A DNA stretch of 11,960 bases from the NCBI GenBank assembly GCA_012799165.1, contig JAAZLU010000044.1:1-11960 (forward strand), in the 5' to 3' direction. The notes under the pieces were generated by a model. The model had not been told where the DNA came from, did no database searches, and saw only the letters and a list, made by a program, of their open reading frames with translations. Positions 1-7,105 of this stretch are shown here, piece by piece. Position numbers and translations under genes: made by a program. Source of the DNA: Clostridiales bacterium (GTDB taxonomy: Bacteria > Bacillota > Clostridia > Peptostreptococcales > Anaerovoracaceae). Position 1 is the first letter of the stretch. Every line of letters begins with the position of its first letter.

Positions 1-61
1 CGAAGAGCAGAGGTACAAATTTTTTCCCGCTCTCGGAAATTGCCGCATCCTTCATAATCAT
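1..61 (-). CDS. Start of an unidentified gene, cut by the left window edge
   Basis: A reading frame opens with ATG two bases after the DUF975 stop codon and stays open for 20 codons to the window edge; the first residues are MIMKDAAISESGKKFVPLLF. A second in-frame ATG lies two codons in (53-55). The purine-rich GGCGGAGAGAA at the end of the DUF975 gene is a plausible ribosome binding site, so this is probably the fourth and last visible gene of the operon beginning with the M50 protease. Too little is visible to assign a family. The frame and its position are what is seen; that it is a real gene is inferred from the spacing. Confidence 0.55.
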   Translation of the reverse strand, partial: MIMKDAAISESGKKFVPLLF

Positions 62-63
62 CC

Positions 64-975
64 TCAGTTCTCTCCGCCCTCACCCGGACTATCTTCGCTA
101 TCCGCTGCAGTCTGCGGAGGAACATCCCTGAAAGGCACGCTCTCTCCGCTGTAGGGATTTTCAACGGAGCCCGAAGCAGGCCCGTAGTTAAAGCCACCGA
201 CCATCAGGTTTCCGTTTGCCAGATCGTAGAAACAAGCGGTGGACACCAGTATGTAAACCCTGACGAAGAACTCCGGAAGAGTCGCAATAAATCCCTTCAG
301 ACTGTATGCGGTATCGTTGATAATCTGCACAAGAATTTGAGGATCCCGGAAATAGAAATAGGAATCGTTGTATCTTTCAACAGCCTTAACTCCGATCCAG
401 CTCTGGGGTATGGAAGCGAGTATAGCCCAACCTATAAAGCCGAGTAGAAGAAGGAAGTAATTCATCTTGTTCCCCGTCATCATCATTGTGCTCTCCATCA
501 GACATTGGCTCGGACTCTTGTTCGGATCGTCAGCCAGTATGTAAGGCGCCATGGAATACTTGAACGCCGCGACTATTCCCGGAATTACGAACAAAAGCGA
601 CCAGAGGAATACCCTGATGGCCATGCTCAAATAAAGTAAAAGCGCCTTAGAAAAATATTCGAACCCATAGCGCAGATCCGAAATCTGAGCAGGTCTCTGA
701 CGGAAGAGCTTCAGAAAATAGTAGGAAACCCCCAGAGAGACCGGCCCGGAAATCACTATGCTGTAGATACCGGTAATAAAATTAATCCACTGAATATCGA
801 GAATCGCTGCCAGATACGAAGGCAGAGACGATATCGCCCATGCCGCGAGCAGGAGGACAAAGGCCTCCAGCCACCTGCCCTTGAGTGCCTGGCGCGCCAA
901 AGCCCTTATCATCGTCCCGCTCTCGCGAACTATTCTAAACGGTCTGTAGTTATAGTTTACAAATCTGTTTTCCAT
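64..975 (-). CDS. DUF975 family multi-pass membrane protein
   Basis: A 303-residue membrane protein of the DUF975 family, common in Clostridia and of unknown function. Family-like features are visible in order: an amphipathic start with a KGRW motif (about 32-35), a first hydrophobic segment (38-60), a GPVSLGVSYYFLKL segment (77-90), a DLRYGFEYF stretch (100-108), an FLWSLLFVIPGIVAAFKYSMAPYILADDP-type core (about 123-151), then an MMMTGNKMNYF...GFIGW segment (164-183). After this it differs from what I expect: an extra stretch with hydrophobic parts (about 190-250), then a soluble tail rich in Gly, Pro, Ser and acidic residues (264-303). ATG at 975 follows a strong AGGGGAGGG site, 12 bp after the M42 peptidase stop, so it is co-transcribed with that gene. 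The family call is confident; no substrate or process can be named. Confidence 0.85.
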   Translation of the reverse strand: MENRFVNYNYRPFRIVRESGTMIRALARQALKGRWLEAFVLLLAAWAISSLPSYLAAILDIQWINFITGIYSIVISGPVSLGVSYYFLKLFRQRPAQISDLRYGFEYFSKALLLYLSMAIRVFLWSLLFVIPGIVAAFKYSMAPYILADDPNKSPSQCLMESTMMMTGNKMNYFLLLLGFIGWAILASIPQSWIGVKAVERYNDSYFYFRDPQILVQIINDTAYSLKGFIATLPEFFVRVYILVSTACFYDLANGNLMVGGFNYGPASGSVENPYSGESVPFRDVPPQTAADSEDSPGEGGEN

Positions 976-987
976 TTTCCCTCCCCT

Positions 988-2031
988 TTAAGCAAGATAT
1001 GCTTCTATCAGCGCAAGAGTGTTCCTCACGCCTTCCTTATGGCTCCTCTCGTATCCGTGAGAAGCGTAAACCCCCGGCCCTATGCAAGCGCTCTTTATAT
1101 CGTGACCCGCCCGCAGCGCGACCGACATATCCGAGCTGTAGCTGGGATATACGTCGACGGCGTAATCGAGTTTAGCCTCGATCGCGGCCGCCTCCAGGCC
1201 CTTTACGACATCGTAGTGATAAGGTCCGGAGCTGTCCTTTGCGGCGATGGAAACCATCCTCTCCGTACACTTAAGACCCTCGCCGACGCAGCCCATATCT
1301 ATGCAGATTCCTTCCGTAACCCCCTCGGGGCAATAGGCAGCTCCGCCGTGACCCACTTCCTCAAAGCAGGTGAAATTGATGTAAACCCTGCGACCGGGCT
1401 TCTTTTTATTATCCTTCAAATATTTGAGATAGGCGAGCAGAATACCCACCGAAAGCTTGTCGTCGAGAAAACGGCTCTTTATGTACCCGCTCTCCGTCAC
1501 CACGGTGCGCGGATTAAAGCAGACGAAGTCGCCCGCTTGAATACCCAGAGCGAAGACATCTTCGTCGTCCTCGACATCCTCATCTATTACGACCTCCGTG
1601 GTATTGAAGTTTCTCTCGGTCTTCGAAAAGTCGTCGTTTACATGGCAGGAAGCGTTAATCAGTTGCAGGGTTCCGTCATATTCTCCGGAAAATTTGGTGA
1701 TGATCTTGCAGTTTTCGGTCTCCGTATTGGCGGCCTTAAGACCTCCGATATTTGTAATCTTAAGCCTTCCGCTCTTCTTAACCTCGGCGACCATCCCCCC
1801 GAGGGTGTCGTAGTGAGCGAGCAACATCACGGCATTATTCGCATCCTTTCCTCCTCCGATGTCCACGGTAACCCCGCCCTTGACTGTGAGTTGCGGCTCG
1901 TATCCGAGAGCCTCGAGCTCCTTCATCGTCCACGCCGCCACATCGGCGGTGTAGCCGCTGGGGCTATCGATGGCCAGTATTTCGCAAGTTTTTTCAACTG
2001 CATAATCGGTGTAATCTTTAATATTTTTCAT
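988..2031 (-). CDS. M42 family metallo-aminopeptidase (glutamyl/deblocking aminopeptidase type)
   Basis: A 347-residue cytosolic zinc or cobalt aminopeptidase of family M42 (PepA/FrvX/TET-like), which removes N-terminal residues from peptides and in studied relatives forms a tetrahedral dodecamer. The expected active-site series is present: His73 and Asp75 in AHYDTLG (family AHxDE), Asp190 in SRFLDDK (bridging ligand), the Glu224-Glu225 pair in CFEEVGHGGA (catalytic base and metal ligand), Asp245 in IDMG, and His331 in ERSHKEG. Length is normal. The region around 146-158 is very acidic, in the PDZ-like insert between the metal-ligand motifs. The TAGGA site lies just before ATG 2031, in the end of the M50 gene, and the gap is 12 bp, so the two are likely made together. 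Substrate preference (Glu/Asp, Leu or deblocking) cannot be read from sequence, so no symbol is given. Confidence 0.92.
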   Translation of the reverse strand: MKNIKDYTDYAVEKTCEILAIDSPSGYTADVAAWTMKELEALGYEPQLTVKGGVTVDIGGGKDANNAVMLLAHYDTLGGMVAEVKKSGRLKITNIGGLKAANTETENCKIITKFSGEYDGTLQLINASCHVNDDFSKTERNFNTTEVVIDEDVEDDEDVFALGIQAGDFVCFNPRTVVTESGYIKSRFLDDKLSVGILLAYLKYLKDNKKKPGRRVYINFTCFEEVGHGGAAYCPEGVTEGICIDMGCVGEGLKCTERMVSIAAKDSSGPYHYDVVKGLEAAAIEAKLDYAVDVYPSYSSDMSVALRAGHDIKSACIGPGVYASHGYERSHKEGVRNTLALIEAYLA

Positions 2032-2043
2032 AATTCCTACCTT

Positions 2044-2766
2044 CTACAATATATTCATCATGAACTTTAAAATCGTTATAAGGGGTCTATTCAACAGTAA
2101 GCTCGGCACATCGAAGAGTATCAGGAGCATCAGTATAAAGAAGCCGTTTTTGTATACGAAATCGTGGAACTTGCTGTCTCCCAGATTGAATATCTCCGTA
2201 ACTATATTGAAGCCGTCGAGCGGCGGCACCGGCAGAAGATTGAAAAGCATCAAGGACAGATTGATTACCACGGTCGAATAGAGTATGTCGAAGACTACTC
2301 CTCCCATCTTGCTGAATAGCATATCCGGCCAAATTTTTATTAGCAGCTGTATCAGCAAGGCGAATACGAAGGCCACGATGAAGTTCATCGTAACGCCCGC
2401 CACGCTCACCAGTATGCTGTCCCTTCTGCGCTTATTAAAATTTGCCGGATTTACAATAACCGGACGACCCCAGCCGAATCGTATAAGCATAAGACTGATG
2501 AGCCCCATCGGATCCACATGAACCATAGGATCCAAAGTGCAGCGGCCCATTATCTTAGAGGTGGGATCTCCGCATTTGCATGCCACCCAGGCATGCGCAA
2601 ACTCGTGGAAGGACAGAGCCACGATGATTCCCGGTATAAGCGTGAGCGTGTCCATCACCCAATTAGCCACGCCCTTCAATCCGGCGCTCATCAATGCTGC
2701 GCCCGGCCCGGCCATGAGCAAAACCACAAATAACAAAAGCACTCTCGTATTAAAAAATCTCTTCAT
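2044..2766 (-). CDS. Site-2-type intramembrane metalloprotease, M50 family
   Basis: A 240-residue integral membrane protein of the M50 zinc protease family. The zinc site HEFAH lies at 54-58 within a hydrophobic segment; the third ligand is Asp184 in NLLPVPPLDG (176-185), the family LDG motif. Other hydrophobic segments lie near 8-30, 118-145, 158-178 and 208-230. There is no PDZ domain and the protein is short, so it belongs with the compact rhomboid-unlike, YdiL/YwhC-type site-2 proteases rather than RseP. Such proteins cleave other membrane proteins near the bilayer, but the target is unknown here; no sigma or anti-sigma gene is nearby. ATG 2766 follows GGGAGGGG, downstream of a promoter at 2788-2816. 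It is the first gene of the leftward operon with the M42 peptidase and DUF975 genes. Confidence 0.92.
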   Translation of the reverse strand: MKRFFNTRVLLLFVVLLMAGPGAALMSAGLKGVANWVMDTLTLIPGIIVALSFHEFAHAWVACKCGDPTSKIMGRCTLDPMVHVDPMGLISLMLIRFGWGRPVIVNPANFNKRRRDSILVSVAGVTMNFIVAFVFALLIQLLIKIWPDMLFSKMGGVVFDILYSTVVINLSLMLFNLLPVPPLDGFNIVTEIFNLGDSKFHDFVYKNGFFILMLLILFDVPSLLLNRPLITILKFMMNIL

Positions 2767-2787
2767 TTACCCCTCCCGGTAAGGACC

Positions 2788-2816
2788 ATTGTACCATCTT
2801 TTTTTTCGCCTTTCCA
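2788..2816 (-). promoter_or_regulatory. Predicted promoter of the M50-M42-DUF975 operon
   Basis: Read on the minus strand, a -10 box TACAAT (2788-2793) is preceded by TGG, making an extended -10, and lies 17 bp from a -35 box TGGAAA (2811-2816, four of six matches to TTGACA). The spacer contains a run of eight A. The M50 ATG lies about 20 bases downstream of the -10 box. This is a sigma-A-type promoter by pattern only. Confidence 0.6.
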
Positions 2817-2821
2817 CCGAC

Positions 2822-2850
2822 TTGTAATGGTTTAGAGCGCATGATAAAAT
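2822..2850 (+). promoter_or_regulatory. Predicted promoter of trx-cls
   Basis: TTGTAA (2822-2827) and TAAAAT (2845-2850) are separated by exactly 17 bp, and a TG one base before the -10 box (2842-2843) makes it an extended -10. The predicted transcript would start near 2857, giving a leader of about 20 bases with an AAGGAGG site before the thioredoxin ATG. The -35 box lies 5 bp from the -35 box of the opposing promoter. Confidence 0.7.
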
Positions 2851-2875
2851 ATTTTAACACAAAGGAGGTATTAAG

Positions 2876-3196
2876 ATGGAAAAGACAACTTATCTGAACG
2901 AAGAAAATTTTGAAGAAATTCTCGCCGCTAAGAACGCTGCGGTGGTAGATTTTTACGCCGATTGGTGCGGGCCCTGCAAGGCCATGACCCCGATTTTCGA
3001 TGCCCTGGCTGCGGAGATGGCCGATAAAATAGGCTTCTACAAGGTAAATGTGGACCAAAACAGAAAGCTTGCCATACAGAACAGAGTGCTCGGGATACCC
3101 TGCTTCCTGTTCTTTAAGGAGGGCCGTATGGTAAAGCGCGTCGACGGCGCAATGAGCGAGGAAGATTTCAGGGAAGCCCTCAAAGTATTGGAATAG
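2876..3196 (+). CDS. Thioredoxin
   Basis: A 106-residue cytosolic thioredoxin, a dithiol-disulfide oxidoreductase that reduces protein disulfides and is recycled by a thioredoxin or ferredoxin-thioredoxin reductase (neither is in this window). The fold is complete: the VVDFYADWCGPCK strand and active site with Cys31 and Cys34, the DQNRKLA helix region, and the cis-proline loop GIPC (73-76). The residue after the cis-proline is Cys76, where Thr is usual, so a third thiol sits next to the active site. ATG 2876 has a near-perfect AAGGAGG site 7 bases upstream and its own promoter at 2822-2850. cls follows 30 bp downstream on the same strand. The thioredoxin identity is firm; whether it is the main TrxA of the cell is unknown. 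Confidence 0.95.
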   Translation: MEKTTYLNEENFEEILAAKNAAVVDFYADWCGPCKAMTPIFDALAAEMADKIGFYKVNVDQNRKLAIQNRVLGIPCFLFFKEGRMVKRVDGAMSEEDFREALKVLE

Positions 3197-3226
3197 CGAA
3201 GGCATTCCGACCCGAGGCCCGATAAC

Positions 3227-4708
3227 ATGAGATCCGCTTTAGAACTTTTCAGATCTTTTATAGAATCACCCACAGCCCTGCTGGGGGTGATTTATCTGAT
3301 TAACTTCATCCTCAGTTTCGGAGTAATCTTTCTGGAAAGAAAAAGTCCTTCCGCAACTCTGGCTTGGCTGATGGTTCTGAATCTCCTGCCGGGCTTCGGT
3401 ATATTTTTATATATCTTCCTGTCCCAGAATATAACCAGGCAAAAACTGTATCACGGCAATTACTTCGAGATACAAAAATCGAGCAAGGAACTGAGCGCCC
3501 AGATGGACGATATGAACTACGGGAGGTTCACGCATGCAAATCCCGCCGGGGAAAAGTGGAAAGACCTGATATATATGAATCAAAACCATGCCTTGGCCCG
3601 CTATACTCAAAACAACCATGTGGACGTGTTCATCGAGAGTATCGAGAAATTCGATAAACTCCACGAGGATATGGAAAATGCGAAGGAATACATAAACTTC
3701 GAGTATTTCATAATGAGACCCGACGAGGTAGGTCTGCGCGTATTGGAAGTCCTCACCCGCAAGGCGCGGGAAGGGGTGAAGGTGCGGCTCCTGCTGGATG
3801 CCTTCGGTTCGAATCAAATACGCGATCGGCACCTCAAAGAGCTCAGGGACGCAGGCGGACAGGCCGCCTTCTTCTTCCCTCCGACCATATTCAAGATAAA
3901 TCTGAGGCTCAATTATCGCAATCACCGTAAGCTCGTCGTAATCGATGGCGAGACCGCCTATATCGGAGGGCTGAATGTCGCCAAGGAGTACATAGGCAAA
4001 TCGAGAAAATTCTCAGGATGGAGAGACACCCATCTGAGAATCCAGGGAGGATGCGTCCGCGACATAGACGAGAGGTTTAAGCTTGACTGGAACTGTGCCA
4101 CCAAGGAGGTCCTTCCGCATAAAAGCTCGGACTACCTGATACTGCAGCCCCCGGGAGATTGCGGCATACAGATAGTCTCCTCCGGTCCGGAAAATCCAGA
4201 CGAGGAGGAAATAAAGAGAGTCTACCTCAAACTGATAGCCAACGCCAAGAAGAGCGTATTCATCCAGACCCCTTACTTTATACCAGACGAGAGCATATTC
4301 GAAGCGATGAAGACGGCGGCGCTCTCAGGCGTCGATGTGCGTCTAATGATACCGAATAAGCCCGACCACCCCTTCGTGTACTGGGTTACCTACTACAATG
4401 CCGCGGAGATGATGGAAAGCGGAGTAAAGATCTATATCTACAACGCCGGTTTTATGCACTGCAAGATGATTACCGTCGATGGGGAAGTGAGTTCGGTGGG
4501 CTCAGCGAATTTCGACATAAGAAGCTTTAAGCTCAACTTCGAAACCAACGCGGTGCTCTACGACCACGACTTGGCTTTAGAACTGGAAGATTCCTTCATT
4601 CAGGATATGAAGGACTCCACGCAGCTGACGCCCGCAATCTACGCAAAGCGCAGCCTGTGGATAAGGCTGAAGCAGGGAATAGGAAGATTGATTTCGGATA
4701 TACTTTAA
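3227..4708 (+). CDS. cls: Cardiolipin synthase (phospholipase D family)
   Basis: A 493-residue membrane enzyme that joins two phosphatidylglycerol molecules into cardiolipin and glycerol. Two N-terminal membrane helices (about 17-37 and 44-66) carry the usual bacterial Cls layout, including ERKSPSATLAWLM and LLPGFGIFLY. Two phospholipase D HKD motifs follow: His233-Lys235-Asp240 in NHRKLVVIDG and His411-Lys413-Asp418 in MHCKMITVDG, the second followed by GSANFDIRSF. Length and domain order are normal for ClsA-type enzymes. The start at 3227 is needed to include the first membrane helix; GAGG about 9 bases upstream is a modest ribosome binding site. It lies 30 bp after the thioredoxin and probably shares its promoter. 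A strong inverted repeat lies inside codons 13-22. Its stop codon overlaps the stop of convergent miaB. Confidence 0.95.
   Translation: MRSALELFRSFIESPTALLGVIYLINFILSFGVIFLERKSPSATLAWLMVLNLLPGFGIFLYIFLSQNITRQKLYHGNYFEIQKSSKELSAQMDDMNYGRFTHANPAGEKWKDLIYMNQNHALARYTQNNHVDVFIESIEKFDKLHEDMENAKEYINFEYFIMRPDEVGLRVLEVLTRKAREGVKVRLLLDAFGSNQIRDRHLKELRDAGGQAAFFFPPTIFKINLRLNYRNHRKLVVIDGETAYIGGLNVAKEYIGKSRKFSGWRDTHLRIQGGCVRDIDERFKLDWNCATKEVLPHKSSDYLILQPPGDCGIQIVSSGPENPDEEEIKRVYLKLIANAKKSVFIQTPYFIPDESIFEAMKTAALSGVDVRLMIPNKPDHPFVYWVTYYNAAEMMESGVKIYIYNAGFMHCKMITVDGEVSSVGSANFDIRSFKLNFETNAVLYDHDLALELEDSFIQDMKDSTQLTPAIYAKRSLWIRLKQGIGRLISDIL
3264..3292 (+). repeat. Imperfect inverted repeat (possible RNA hairpin) in the start of cls
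   Basis: AATCACCC (3264-3271) pairs perfectly with GGGTGATT (3285-3292). Inside, after one A-G mismatch, CAG (3273-3275) pairs with CTG (3281-3283) around a five-base CCCTG loop. The repeat begins 37 bases after the cls start codon. No T-run follows it, so it does not look like an intrinsic terminator. The pairing is seen directly; any function is unproven. Confidence 0.5.
4705..4708. other. Shared TTAA: overlapping stop codons of cls and miaB
   Basis: The palindrome TTAA supplies both stops: TAA at 4706-4708 for cls on the plus strand and TAA, read from 4707 to 4705, for miaB on the minus strand. There is no intergenic space and no visible terminator between these convergent genes, so their transcripts probably overlap at the 3' ends. 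Confidence 0.95.
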
Positions 4709-6057
4709 ACGAGCTCGCCATAACAGGAGAAGGTCTGGGCCTTGATTATGCGCACAGGTACTATCTGCCCGATCAGCGAAGCATCGGCCTTAAGGTCGAC
4801 GGTCTTTCCGCTCTCGCTTCGGCCCGTCATAACGGATGCATCGGTCTTGCTCGGTCCCTCTATCAGAACCTTTAGCAGCTTATCCTGATATCCGGCGGCT
4901 ATCTCCGCCTGTATCTCGTGTATCAGCTCGGTGAGCCGCTGATATCTTTCGCTCTTTAGCTCTTCCGGAACCTGATTCTCCATGAGCGCGGCCGGCGTAC
5001 CCTGCCTGATAGAATATATAAAAGTGAAGGCGGATTCGTAACGGACGGCCTTAACCATATCCAAAGTTCGCTCAAAATCTTCCTCGGTCTCGCCGGGGAA
5101 GCCTACTATTATGTCTGTACTAATTGCTATCTCGGGGCAGACCGCGCGTAGGGCTTCGACCTTTCGAAGGTACTCTTCCGCGCTGTAGCAGCGGTTCATG
5201 GCTTTAAGTATGCGATCGCTCCCGCTCTGAACGGGAAGATGCAGAGCCCTGCACAGATGCTTAAGACTCCCGAAGCATTCGATTAAACTATTGGACATGT
5301 CCTTGGGATGAGAGGTCATAAAGCGTATGCGCTCTATGCCTTCTATTTCGTCTACTCTGCGGAGCAATCCCGCAAAATCGATTCCTCCTCCCAGCTCGTC
5401 GGCACTGCAATAAGCGCCCTCGTAGCGCGCCTTTCCGTAGGAGTTTACATTCTGACCGAGCAGCATCACTTCCCTGCAGCCGCCTTTCGCCAGCTCCTCT
5501 ATCTCCGAAATTATATTTGCCGGCCTGCGGCTTCTTTCTCTACCGCGAGTATAGGGCACTATGCAGTAGCTGCAAAAATTGTTGCAGCCGTACATGATAT
5601 TAACGAAGGCTTTGAATTCGTGCTTTCTTCGAACGGGAAGATCCTCCACTATCGGACCGCCATCCTTTCGAAGCTCAACCACAGTGCGACGAGCATTCGA
5701 GGCATTCTCGAGCAAGCTCGGAAAATCCGAAATATTGTGGGTGCCGAAGACAATAACTACCCAGGGGAATTTCTTATTGAGAATATCGACTATCCGCTTC
5801 TGCTGCATCATGCAGCCGCAGACGCAAATAATCTTGGAGGGATTTTCGCGCTTGCTCTGCTTTAAGCTTCCAAGAATTCCGAAGAACCTGTTGTCCGCAT
5901 TTTCGCGCACGCTGCAGGTATTGAGAATTACAATATTTGCGGAATTTGCATCCGCGCTATAAACATAGTCCAAAGCCTCCAGCATGCCGGCGAGCGTCTC
6001 CGAATCGCGCTCGTTCATCTGGCAGCCGAAAGTGATGATATGATAACTTCTACTCAT
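4705..6057 (-). CDS. miaB: tRNA-2-methylthio-N6-dimethylallyladenosine synthase MiaB
   Basis: A 450-residue radical SAM methylthiotransferase that adds a methylthio group at C2 of isopentenyladenosine-37 in tRNAs reading UNN codons. The N-terminal UPF0004 domain (about 4-125) holds the auxiliary [4Fe-4S] ligands Cys12 (FGCQMNERDSE, the MiaB signature rather than MtaB), Cys48 (NTCSVRE) and Cys82 (CGCM). The radical SAM cluster is Cys158, Cys162 and Cys165 (GCNNFCSYC), followed by VPYTRGRERSR, then a C-terminal TRAM domain (about 380-450). Length is typical. ATG 6057 overlaps the gpsA end by 8 bp (ATGAGTAG), implying translational coupling, with AAGGCGG as ribosome binding site inside gpsA. It is the last gene of the der-plsY-gpsA operon; clostridial miaB more often sits with mutS/mutL/miaA, so this placement is less usual. 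Confidence 0.96.
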   Translation of the reverse strand: MSRSYHIITFGCQMNERDSETLAGMLEALDYVYSADANSANIVILNTCSVRENADNRFFGILGSLKQSKRENPSKIICVCGCMMQQKRIVDILNKKFPWVVIVFGTHNISDFPSLLENASNARRTVVELRKDGGPIVEDLPVRRKHEFKAFVNIMYGCNNFCSYCIVPYTRGRERSRRPANIISEIEELAKGGCREVMLLGQNVNSYGKARYEGAYCSADELGGGIDFAGLLRRVDEIEGIERIRFMTSHPKDMSNSLIECFGSLKHLCRALHLPVQSGSDRILKAMNRCYSAEEYLRKVEALRAVCPEIAISTDIIVGFPGETEEDFERTLDMVKAVRYESAFTFIYSIRQGTPAALMENQVPEELKSERYQRLTELIHEIQAEIAAGYQDKLLKVLIEGPSKTDASVMTGRSESGKTVDLKADASLIGQIVPVRIIKAQTFSCYGELV

Positions 6058-7066
6058 CGCCGCCTTCGGATTCCTGTGGATTTTCGGACTTTTTGCTCCT
6101 CGTCATCAGCATGTGAACTGCGGATTTAGGGTCAGTCTCGCCGTGTATTACAGCGTGGATCGCCTCGGTTATGGGCATTTCAACATCCAATTTCTTTGCC
6201 AGATCGTAGGCCGCCTCGCAGGTATATACTCCCTCGACGACCGCCCCCATGCGCTCGACCGCATCCTTGGCCCTTACGCCCTTTCCGATGAGCACCCCGC
6301 AGCGCCTGTTCCTCGAGTGAACGGAACAGCAAGTCGCGATAAGATCGCCCACGCCCGAAAGTCCGTGGAAGGTGGCGGGATTCGCTCCGAGCTTCTCGCC
6401 AAGACGTATCATCTCCACCAAGCCCCGGGTCATCAGCGCGGCTTTCGCGTTATCGCCGTACTCCAGACCGTCCGCTATGCCCGCGCCGAGCGCGATTATA
6501 TTCTTGAGTGCCCCTCCGAGCTCGACGCCCATAACGTCGTCAGAAGTATAAATTCTGAAGGTTTCGCTCATAAAGACATCCTGCACCATGCGAGCGACCC
6601 GTTCGTCGTAGCTGGCTGCGACAAGGCTCGCGGGTCTTCCCCGCCCTACTTCCTCGGCATGAGAGGGACCCGAAAGCACCGCATAGCGAACCGAGGGCTT
6701 TATTGAAAGTGCTATCTCCGAGAGCCTGCACAGCGATGCGGTTTCTATGCCCTTCGCAGCATTGACGACGATGGCATCGTCGTGCATAAAGGGAAGCGCC
6801 AGCTGGTAGTTGACCCTGAATGCCTGTGCAGGCACGCAGAAGACCACCATATCGGCATTTTTAAGACAATCCTTCATCTCCGTAATAAATTCTATCTCCT
6901 GAGGTAATTTAACCCCCGGAAGATGTTTTATATTCTCCCGCTTCTCTGCGATATCCTTCAGACGTTCGGTATCCCTGTCCCACAGACAAACCTTATGTGA
7001 ACTGCCTGCCAGTACCTTTGCAAAAGCGGTTCCGCAGCTTCCTGCGCCGATGAATGCAACATACAT
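6050..7066 (-). CDS. gpsA: NAD(P)-dependent glycerol-3-phosphate dehydrogenase GpsA
   Basis: A 338-residue cytosolic enzyme that reduces dihydroxyacetone phosphate to sn-glycerol-3-phosphate, the backbone for phospholipids. The Rossmann motif GAGSCG (7-12) opens the protein; VFCVPAQ (75-81), NAAKGIE (102-108) and LSGPSHAEEV (131-140) follow as in the family; catalytic Lys188 sits in VELGGALKNIIALG, with GVGDLIATC (238-246) and SRNRRCG (251-257) in the substrate domain. The tail after residue 325 is hydrophilic and acidic. ATG 7066 has TAGGAG six bases upstream and lies 39 bp after the plsY stop. Its product is the direct acceptor for PlsY, encoded just upstream in the same operon; the stop codon is embedded in the start of miaB. 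Confidence 0.97.
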   Translation of the reverse strand: MYVAFIGAGSCGTAFAKVLAGSSHKVCLWDRDTERLKDIAEKRENIKHLPGVKLPQEIEFITEMKDCLKNADMVVFCVPAQAFRVNYQLALPFMHDDAIVVNAAKGIETASLCRLSEIALSIKPSVRYAVLSGPSHAEEVGRGRPASLVAASYDERVARMVQDVFMSETFRIYTSDDVMGVELGGALKNIIALGAGIADGLEYGDNAKAALMTRGLVEMIRLGEKLGANPATFHGLSGVGDLIATCCSVHSRNRRCGVLIGKGVRAKDAVERMGAVVEGVYTCEAAYDLAKKLDVEMPITEAIHAVIHGETDPKSAVHMLMTRSKKSENPQESEGGDE

Positions 7067-7105
7067 AATATACTCCTATCGTCCTTGTAGATGCCCAAGG
7101 TGAGG

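Noticed and set aside
1039..2070. A 343-codon open frame on the plus strand, opposite the M42 peptidase
   Set aside because: It lies almost wholly antisense to a gene with a complete set of M42 active-site motifs, has no ribosome binding site (pyrimidine-rich upstream), and its translation resembles no family. It is a shadow of the codon usage on the other strand.
2750..3205. A 151-codon minus-strand frame across the thioredoxin and the promoter region
   Set aside because: Antisense to a clear thioredoxin, crosses two promoters, and has no family resemblance.
5308..5865. A 185-codon plus-strand frame opposite miaB
   Set aside because: Antisense to the conserved MiaB radical SAM region; no start signal or family resemblance.
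7081..7105. Short inverted repeat CCTTG/CAAGG between plsY and gpsA (minus strand)
   Set aside because: Only five base pairs with an eight-base loop and no T-run; too weak for a terminator.
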